Origin: DASWKG01 sp036396755
GTDB lineage: Bacteria; Actinomycetota; UBA4738; CALAEC01
Assembly: GCA_036396755.1 (NCBI GenBank)
Contig: DASWKG010000173.1
Span: 1 to 8,273 of the forward strand
DNA: 8,273 nucleotides
Direction: 5' to 3'
A program made the translations under genes and the position numbers. Below are positions 1 to 5,371 of this stretch, one piece after another (position 1 is the stretch's first letter; every line of letters starts with the position of its first letter). Under the pieces are notes generated by a model. That model did not search any database and had not been told where the DNA came from. It saw nothing but the letters and a program-made list of their open reading frames with translations.

Positions 1-1461
1 GTTGAGCGGGTCCCCGGCCAGCCGTCCCGCGTACCGGATCGAGGGGAACGTGCTCGCGCTCGACACGCTGTAGCCGAGCGCGAGGTTGCCGTCGCGGTCC
101 ATCGCGAGGCTCGCGTTCCACCGGTGGTCGGTGTCGGGAGCGTGGTCGCCCTGCTGGGCGATCACCCAGACCCCCGCGATCCGGGCCAGCTCGTACCACC
201 GGATCCCGCCGTGGTTCGTGTTGTCCACGTCCACCAGGTTCTGGGCGAGCAGCCGCTCGACGCCGCCGACCACCCGGTAGGTCGCGCGGTGCAGGAAGCG
301 GTCGGCGATGGTCTCGATCAGCTCGTCGTCGGTGGGCTGCGGCGCGCCTCCGGCGGAGCTGTCGAAGGCGGTCCCGATGCTCTGGGCCAGGCCGAACGTC
401 GAGGCTCCCGGGTTGCCGAAGTCGGCGTGGAACTCCCAGATCTCGATGTCGTCGTTCGCGTCGTCCGGCCGCATGAAGAGGCCGGGATCCCCGGCGCCCG
501 GCGAGGTGAAGCCCTCCATGTCGACCGGGAGGAGGCGCTCGTCGTTGTACGGCCCCGCGTGGGTATCGAAGTAGATGGCGTTGGCCGGGCCGCCGGCCAG
601 CATCGAGACGCGGTCGAGGGCGTAGTTCCCGCCGCCCTGCCCGCCCGTCTGCACGGTGGTCAGGTAGTAGGCGTCGGGCCAGATGCCGAGCTTGGGATAG
701 TCGGGGAAGTAGAGGTCGGGGCTCTGGATCGCGTAGCGGAACCACCCGTCCGTGACGGGGTTCGGGCCCTGCGAGATCGCGACGCACTCGAACCAGGGCG
801 GCACACTTTCCAGGGCGGGGTCCGCGTCGATGTTCATCCGGTCGAACGCGAACTGGCTGAGGAGCCAGCGGTCGGCGAGCTGGTCGTACAGCACGATGGG
901 GTCGCCCCGGTTCGTGTCCTCGCACTGGCCTGTGAACCCGTCCCAGATCTGGTTGATGTTCATCGGGTCGGGGTTGCCGATCCCGTCGAGGAGCAGCGCG
1001 TTCCCGTCCTTGTCGTAGATCTGGAAGGTGCTGTTCACCATCTGGATGTAGTGGTTCGGGCCGATGTCGCCGTTCGGATCCGTGGGGAAGCCGCCCGTCT
1101 GGCCCTCCCAGCTCCGCTCCGGCGTGGTGAAGGCCTGCGTGGCCATCATGCGGGTCGGCCGGCCCGTCGGGATCGCCACGCGGTCGGGGTGGTGCCTTCT
1201 CGTCCGCAGCCCGGCGAACGCGGGGGGCTCGCCCACCGGGACGTAGCCGCCGCGCCGCGGGCCGATGCGACCCTCGGACGGCAGGTCGCGGAGGTCCACG
1301 TCGAGGGGCGACGGCCCGATGGCGCGGATCACCCGGGGCGTCCCCGAGACGATCGGGGGGTCGACCTTGGTCGTGGCGCCGACCGCGAGCGGCGGCAGCA
1401 GCACGGCGACGACGAGCGCGAGGGCGCTCGCCGCGCGGGCGGCGGGATGCGGGTGACGCAT
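1..1461 (-). CDS. Secreted protein of unknown function, C-terminus cut by window edge
   Basis: The minus frame is open from an ATG at 1461 to base 1 (487 codons) with no stop, so the gene continues beyond the left edge. The start is fixed by an AGGAGG eight bases upstream. Residues 1-29 form a Sec signal peptide: a basic RHPHPAAR start, a hydrophobic stretch ALALVVAVLLPPLAV, and a likely cut after VGA. The mature part is rich in aromatic residues, Gly and Asp, with no membrane segment seen. Notable motifs are PNGDIGPNHYIQMVN (129-143), RGDPIVLYDQLADRWLLSQF (185-204), YPKLGIWPDAYYLTT (255-269), IAQQGDHAPDTDHRW (434-448) and AMDRDGNLALGYSVSSAS (453-470). I recall such motifs from large uncharacterised secreted proteins of environmental bacteria, where repeated short strand-rich blocks suggest a beta-propeller or similar beta fold; that fold is inference. 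No catalytic motif is recognised. It lies divergent to the carboxypeptidase gene at 1729. The gene call is secure; the function is unknown. Confidence 0.88.
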   Translation of the reverse strand, partial: MRHPHPAARAASALALVVAVLLPPLAVGATTKVDPPIVSGTPRVIRAIGPSPLDVDLRDLPSEGRIGPRRGGYVPVGEPPAFAGLRTRRHHPDRVAIPTGRPTRMMATQAFTTPERSWEGQTGGFPTDPNGDIGPNHYIQMVNSTFQIYDKDGNALLLDGIGNPDPMNINQIWDGFTGQCEDTNRGDPIVLYDQLADRWLLSQFAFDRMNIDADPALESVPPWFECVAISQGPNPVTDGWFRYAIQSPDLYFPDYPKLGIWPDAYYLTTVQTGGQGGGNYALDRVSMLAGGPANAIYFDTHAGPYNDERLLPVDMEGFTSPGAGDPGLFMRPDDANDDIEIWEFHADFGNPGASTFGLAQSIGTAFDSSAGGAPQPTDDELIETIADRFLHRATYRVVGGVERLLAQNLVDVDNTNHGGIRWYELARIAGVWVIAQQGDHAPDTDHRWNASLAMDRDGNLALGYSVSSASTFPSIRYAGRLAGDPLN

Positions 1462-1469
1462 GGGCGCTT

Positions 1470-1475
1470 CCTCCT
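1470..1475 (-). promoter_or_regulatory. Shine-Dalgarno site of the secreted-protein gene
   Basis: The minus strand reads GAGAAGGAGGAAG just upstream of the ATG at 1461. The core AGGAGG is separated from the start by eight bases, a near-ideal match. It decides the start of a gene whose other end is outside the window. Confidence 0.8.
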
Positions 1476-1538
1476 TCTCGGGCCCCCGAACGAGGGCGTT
1501 TCGGGCATGATGCGGCCGGGTCTTACAGCAGGCTTAGA

Positions 1539-1613
1539 GCTTGATTCGGGAAGCAGAACGACCGATCGGCGAAGTCTGATGCCCCAGACGCCCTACGTCA
1601 ACGCTTGATTTGG
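1539..1613 (+). repeat. Direct repeat pair GCTTGATTnGG in divergent promoter region
   Basis: GCTTGATTCGG at 1539-1549 recurs as GCTTGATTTGG at 1603-1613, ten of eleven bases identical. The copies are 64 bases apart, close to six turns of B-DNA, so a protein bound to both would sit on one helical face. They could be binding sites for a regulator of the two divergent genes. An eight-base identity in a region this size can also arise by chance, so this is tentative. Confidence 0.3.
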
Positions 1614-1716
1614 TGCGGATGCACAGCGTTTCGACCGGGTTGTCGGGCGACCTTGTGCAGTTGCCCACAGGGAACCCGGCCGGGAGGCGCGAAGCTCTCC
1701 CCGACGCCCCTCGACT

Positions 1717-1722
1717 GGAGGA
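1717..1722 (+). promoter_or_regulatory. Shine-Dalgarno site of the first carboxypeptidase gene
   Basis: GGAGGA lies six bases before the ATG at 1729. With the signal peptide beginning exactly at that ATG, it fixes the start. Confidence 0.8.
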
Positions 1723-1728
1723 TCCCTG

Positions 1729-3645
1729 ATGACACGCCGCCTGCTCGCCCTCGCCCTCTCGCTCACGGCCATCAGCCCGCTCACCGGTCTCGTGCCCTAC
1801 GCGCAGGCCGGCCCCGTGAAGTGCGCCGAGAGCGAGCCCACCGTCGACGGCCGGGTCTTCTCCGAGCCGCGCGCCTCGGTCACGTTCCTGCGCTTCGACG
1901 AGTTCCGCTGCGGCGTCGAGCTGCTCCAGTGGCTCCACCGCGACCTCATCGACATCGAGGTCGTGGGGATGTCGCGCGGCTACCTCCCCGTCCTCGACGT
2001 GCGGCTGACCGACGAGACGGTCGGAGGCGAGAAGGAGGACCTCCTGGTCGTCTCCTCGATCCACGGCGACGAGCAAGGAGGCCGCGAGGGCGCGGCCAGG
2101 GTGATCGAGGACATGGTCGACCCCGACCTCCTCGGGAACCAGGCCTGGGTGAAGCAGGTGCTCGACGAGTTCGTGATCCACTTCCTGTTCCCCAACCCCG
2201 ACGGCTGGGTGAACGGCGACCTCGTCGGGAGCCCCGGGGCGGGCACGGGGTCGACGCGCGGGAACGACAGCGGCCGCGACCTCAACCGGCAGTTCCCGGT
2301 GACGGGCTACATCTACACGCCGAACGCCACCGCGCAGGAGCCGGAGACGCCGGCGATCCAGAGCCTGCTCGCCTCCGAGGAGGACTGGTACCTCGGCACC
2401 GACAACCACGGGCAGGGCGCCGACACCTACGCGGCCGCCGGCCTGCAGATCGTCGGGCAGTTCGACTACCAGAAGTCCGAGACGCTGGCCCGGTTCGCCG
2501 ACGGCATCGACGACGAGATGGCGACCTACGGGGTGCTGCAGCAGCTCCAGCAGCTGAAGGACGCGACGGGCCAGGACCTCGGGCCCTACCACTGGGGAAC
2601 GCTCTACGACATGCTCGGGTACTCGGCGTCGGGGTCGCTGATCGACTACTACAACACCGTCCGGCCCCCGAACGGGACGAGCGCCGACGGGACGGCGGGC
2701 TGGGGCTTCGCGACGGAGCTGACCGTCGGGAGCGAGGAGAACGCGGCCGCCTACCCGGCGCTCCTCAACCAGGTGTGGGTCGACTCGATCCGCGCCATCA
2801 ACTACACGATGTTCAAGCAGGCGATCGACCGCAAGGACTACACCTACCAGGTCGGCGGCAAGGCGGCGTACGTCTTCGACCCCGACGTGATCACCGATGC
2901 CGACGCGAACGGGGCCGGCTACGTGCGGAAGACCGGTGAGGACCTCCCGCAGGCGCCGTACGCGGTCACGCGCATGAAGTTCTTCGAGGACCTCAACCGC
3001 TACGCGGACCGGCCGCTCGACGCGGTCCGGGTGGGCGACCTGCTGCGCGACCCCTCGGACGAGCGGTTCGTCGACCTGTACGCGTACGACTCGCTGGTGC
3101 TCGCGAACGACGCGGCGCCCGAGGCCGTCGACGAGGGGGCCTACTTCGGTCTGCTGCGCCGGTGGGTCGAGGACGGCGGCAACCTCGTCGTCACCGACGC
3201 GGCCGCCGCGGAGGCGCTGCCGGCGCTCGGCATCGTCGGGCCCACGGACGTGTCGATGATCAAGCGGTATGTGGGCTACGTCGACTTCGGCGACCGGGGG
3301 CATCCGCTCAACGCGAACCTGCGGGGGGTGGCGCGGCAGACGTACGACTCGGTTCCGATCGGCTACGCGTTCCCGCCGGCGGGCAACAACTGCCCGAACT
3401 GGCGGGTGAGCGCGGCCGCGTGGGAGGCCGCGGGCGGGTACACGGCCGGGACGAACGACGCGAGCTACACGGCCTACGGTCAGCTCCCCGTACAGGACGG
3501 GATGGTGCGGTTCATCGGCTCGCTGCTCCCCGACCCGACCGAGGACTTCTACCACCCGTTCGGCCTGCAGAACTACGCGGTGACCTACACCGGGTACACG
3601 CTGCTGCAGAACAGCCTCAACTGGGACAACCCTGCGCGCGCCTAG
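1729..3645 (+). CDS. Secreted M14-type zinc carboxypeptidase with GATase-like C-terminal region
   Basis: A 638-residue exported peptidase predicted to cleave C-terminal residues from peptides outside the cell. Residues 1-27 are a signal peptide (MTRRLLALALSL start, cut after AQA). The M14 domain spans roughly 65-360. Its zinc ligands are the His and Glu of HGDE (H112, E115) and the His of DNHGQG (H227). Substrate-binding elements are FPNPDGW (154-160) and GRDLNRQFP (182-190, N186/R187). The catalytic Glu is E330 in FATEL, with a tyrosine pair (307-308) about 22 residues before it, as between Tyr248 and Glu270 of carboxypeptidase A. All key residues are present. Residues about 410-638 look like a flavodoxin/GATase-like fold, with YDSLVLAND (453-461) and LLRRWVEDGGNLVVTD (475-490), but no GATase catalytic Cys is evident. 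Only three Cys exist (32, 61, 555); 32 and 61 could pair outside the cell. The stop TAG overlaps that of the convergent helicase gene. The M14 call is secure; substrate preference cannot be read. Confidence 0.92.
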   Translation: MTRRLLALALSLTAISPLTGLVPYAQAGPVKCAESEPTVDGRVFSEPRASVTFLRFDEFRCGVELLQWLHRDLIDIEVVGMSRGYLPVLDVRLTDETVGGEKEDLLVVSSIHGDEQGGREGAARVIEDMVDPDLLGNQAWVKQVLDEFVIHFLFPNPDGWVNGDLVGSPGAGTGSTRGNDSGRDLNRQFPVTGYIYTPNATAQEPETPAIQSLLASEEDWYLGTDNHGQGADTYAAAGLQIVGQFDYQKSETLARFADGIDDEMATYGVLQQLQQLKDATGQDLGPYHWGTLYDMLGYSASGSLIDYYNTVRPPNGTSADGTAGWGFATELTVGSEENAAAYPALLNQVWVDSIRAINYTMFKQAIDRKDYTYQVGGKAAYVFDPDVITDADANGAGYVRKTGEDLPQAPYAVTRMKFFEDLNRYADRPLDAVRVGDLLRDPSDERFVDLYAYDSLVLANDAAPEAVDEGAYFGLLRRWVEDGGNLVVTDAAAAEALPALGIVGPTDVSMIKRYVGYVDFGDRGHPLNANLRGVARQTYDSVPIGYAFPPAGNNCPNWRVSAAAWEAAGGYTAGTNDASYTAYGQLPVQDGMVRFIGSLLPDPTEDFYHPFGLQNYAVTYTGYTLLQNSLNWDNPARA

Positions 3646-3660
3646 ACTCTGAGGGCGCGC
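3636..3660. terminator. Possible bidirectional hairpin at convergent gene ends
   Basis: GCGCGCC (3636-3642) pairs with GGCGCGC (3654-3660), seven G:C pairs around an 11-base loop that begins with the rest of the shared stop CTAG. It can form on transcripts of both convergent genes and is the only structure at their junction, because there is no intergenic DNA. Neither side has a U-tract, so it may act weakly, with other factors, or not at all. In sequence this G+C-rich a seven-pair stem can be accidental. Confidence 0.35.
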
Positions 3661-5303
3661 TCGCGGAGCCGAACCGCCAGCGGCTCGGCGGCGAGCACGA
3701 TGAGGTGGTTCCTCGCGCGCGAGCCGCCCGCGTAGACGAAGCGGTCGACGTCCTCCTCGTGCTTGTCGCCGAGCTCGGCCAGGATCACGACCGGCCGCTC
3801 GAGGCCCTTGAACGAGTGGATGCTGGTCGCGAGGATCTCGCCCTCGGCCGGCTCCGCCGACAGGCGGAAGCCGTTCAGCTCGCCGCGCTGCCGCAGGCGT
3901 GACTTGGCGATTCCCGAGGGCGTGAGCACGACGATGTCCTTCGGGGGGACGTGCTCCTCCTCGACGAGGTTCGTCAGCACGGTGCGAAGCGTTCGCGCGA
4001 GCGCCTCGTCGTCGGCGTAGCCGAGGATCTCGACGGGCCGGCCGTCGGGGCCCTTCGTCACCGGGGGGTTCGACCCCTTGTAGAACACCGAGACGAAGTC
4101 GCCGATCTCGCGGCAGTTGCGCAGGTTCGCCGGCAGCGGGAAGCGCGCGTCCTCGGGGACGAGGTCGGGCAGGCCGCCGCCGTAGAGGTCCTGCCCGTCG
4201 TCGGCGAACAGGTACAGGCGTCCCTCCTCGGGGTCGGCGTGCAGGGAGAGCAGCGCCGGCCACCAGTGGTCGCGGAAGTCCTGTGCCTCGTCGACGACCA
4301 TCACGTCGTAGCGTGTCGAGACCCGGTCGGCCGCCTCCATGAGCAGCTCGGGGAGCCGCTCGTTGAAGAACGTCGACTCGGGGCCGGTGTCGACCTCCGA
4401 CGGTAGCTCGAGCCCCGCCTCGGTCACCAGGCGGTGGGCGAGCGCGTGGAAGTTGGCCACCTCCAGCTTCGGGATCCCCCCCGTGACCTCCCGCAGGTGC
4501 GCGGCGATCGCCTTGTTGAAGCAGGTCAGGAGCGTGCGGTTGCCGCCCTCGGCCATCCGCCGGGCGATCTCGGTCGCGAGCACGGTCTTGCCGCTGCCGG
4601 CGGGCCCGACGACCGCCGCGCGCTTCAGCTTCACCACCCACGCTCGCACCCACGCCTGGTCGTCGGTCAGCTCGACGATCTTCCGGTCCTCCTCGGCGAA
4701 CCGCAGGCCGAGCGGGGTGCGGATCTCCACGCGGAACCCGAGCGCCTCCGCGATCTCGTCCATCCCGTCGGCGCCGAAGCGGCGGCCGGGCCGCCGGTGG
4801 AAGGCCATGACCTCGGCCACCCGGCGCTCGAGCGACGAGAGGTGTCGCCGGTCGATCACGATCTCGGGCGGGGCTCCCGGGTGGGCCGCGGCCGCGTACT
4901 CGCCGTCGGGGAACGCCACCGCGTGCCCGAAGGACGGCTTCCAACGCTCCCAGCCCTCCCGCGCCTCGAGGATCTGGATGAGCGAGCGCAGCTCCCCCTC
5001 CGCCTGCCGGAACGGGTCCTGGCCGAGGTGGGAGCCCCCGCGCCCGGTTTGCGTCCATCGCCGGGTCGCGGGGTCGTAGGCGAGCCGCCCACCCTTCACC
5101 TCGAGGACCAGCAGGCCGTGCTGGGGGTGCGCGATCACGAAGTCGGCCTCGCCCTCGACCGGGCCCCGCGGCCCGGCGAGCACCCAGTCGACCGAGTGGT
5201 AGCAGACGTAGGCGTCGTCGAGCTGCTCGAGGAACCCCTCGTAGAGGCGGCGCTCGGCCGCGCTCTTGGTCGGAAGCATCGGGAACGGCACCATCCGGGC
5301 CAC
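3642..5303 (-). CDS. NERD-domain nuclease fused to UvrD/Rep-like superfamily 1 helicase
   Basis: A 553-residue cytoplasmic protein without signal peptide. The N-terminal NERD (nuclease-related) domain, about 14-125, has the PD-(D/E)xK-like residues E17, D54 in GEADFVI and E68-V-K70 in LEVKGG. The superfamily 1 helicase follows from about 210: Q-motif-like LTDDQAW (212-218), Walker A GPAGSGKT (233-240), Ia LLTCFNKAIAAHL (258-270), II VVDEAQDF (336-343), III FADDGQDLYGG (366-376), IV LPANLRN (390-396), V TSIHSFKGLE (493-502) and VI GGSRARNHL (526-534). ATPase and strand-translocation activity is therefore expected. It is shorter than UvrD (about 720 residues), so the 1B/2B insertions must be small. 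The start is GTG; an in-frame TGA 12 bases upstream rules out an earlier one. ATGs at residues 4 and 9 are alternatives, and only a weak GAGAG precedes the GTG. The role is likely DNA repair, plasmid maintenance or defence; the context gives no partner. Confidence 0.92.
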   Translation of the reverse strand: MARMVPFPMLPTKSAAERRLYEGFLEQLDDAYVCYHSVDWVLAGPRGPVEGEADFVIAHPQHGLLVLEVKGGRLAYDPATRRWTQTGRGGSHLGQDPFRQAEGELRSLIQILEAREGWERWKPSFGHAVAFPDGEYAAAAHPGAPPEIVIDRRHLSSLERRVAEVMAFHRRPGRRFGADGMDEIAEALGFRVEIRTPLGLRFAEEDRKIVELTDDQAWVRAWVVKLKRAAVVGPAGSGKTVLATEIARRMAEGGNRTLLTCFNKAIAAHLREVTGGIPKLEVANFHALAHRLVTEAGLELPSEVDTGPESTFFNERLPELLMEAADRVSTRYDVMVVDEAQDFRDHWWPALLSLHADPEEGRLYLFADDGQDLYGGGLPDLVPEDARFPLPANLRNCREIGDFVSVFYKGSNPPVTKGPDGRPVEILGYADDEALARTLRTVLTNLVEEEHVPPKDIVVLTPSGIAKSRLRQRGELNGFRLSAEPAEGEILATSIHSFKGLERPVVILAELGDKHEEDVDRFVYAGGSRARNHLIVLAAEPLAVRLRERALRV

Positions 5304-5324
5304 GGCCCGATGCTCTCACGCGAA

Positions 5325-5352
5325 GGGGCCGGCGGTTCCCCCCGCCGACCCC
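5325..5352 (-). terminator. Hairpin terminator-like structure after the large carboxypeptidase gene
   Basis: Arms at 5325-5335 and 5342-5352 form an 11-pair stem with a six-base loop. In the minus-strand transcript all eleven positions pair, one as G:U; in the plus-strand transcript the same position is a C:A mismatch. The structure therefore favours the minus strand, the direction of the carboxypeptidase gene that stops at 5372, 19 bases before the stem. Only UU follows the stem, so it is not a classic U-tract terminator. It lies just 21 bases before the helicase GTG, so it could also shape that gene's leader. Confidence 0.5.
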
Positions 5353-5371
5353 CTCCGCGTGGAGCGCTCGG

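Larger units (their letters stand above)
1462..1728. other. Divergent intergenic region between two secreted-protein genes
   Basis: These 267 bases separate divergent starts at 1461 (minus) and 1729 (plus), so they should hold both promoters. I see no pair of strong -35/-10 boxes. The best minus-strand -35 candidate is TTGACG (1601-1596), but its -10 partner at normal spacing is poor. Visible structure includes the palindromes CCGATCGG (1562-1569) and CCCGGCCGGG (1675-1684), a GCATGATGC inverted repeat (1505-1513), and a direct repeat GCTTGATTnGG (1539-1549 and 1603-1613). The stretch around 1520-1635 is less G+C-rich than the genes, as expected of a promoter region. No small gene was found. 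Confidence 0.6.

Noticed and set aside
1573..1601. Sigma-70-type promoter for the minus-strand gene (TTGACG at 1601-1596)
   Set aside because: The -35 box is good, but the hexamer at 17-base spacing (CAGACT) matches only about half of the -10 consensus, so it is mentioned only as a candidate.
124..1608. 494-codon plus-strand open frame opposite the secreted-protein gene
   Set aside because: Its product is a low-complexity Val/Arg/Gly/Asp sequence with no domain, typical of the antisense of a G+C-rich gene. The minus frame has a signal peptide, a Shine-Dalgarno site and protein-like composition.
1675..1684. CCCGGCCGGG as an operator
   Set aside because: It is a perfect ten-base palindrome upstream of the carboxypeptidase gene, but all G and C; such palindromes are common by chance here and nothing else supports an operator.
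3642..3645. Frameshift or assembly error at the overlapping stops
   Set aside because: Both proteins end naturally after complete domains, and both frames are intact up to the shared CTAG.
1534..5319. 1261-codon minus-strand open frame crossing two genes
   Set aside because: It is a shifted frame of the helicase and then the antisense of the carboxypeptidase. Its Arg/Ala/Gly/Val-rich product has no recognisable domain, and the real frames carry complete motif sets.
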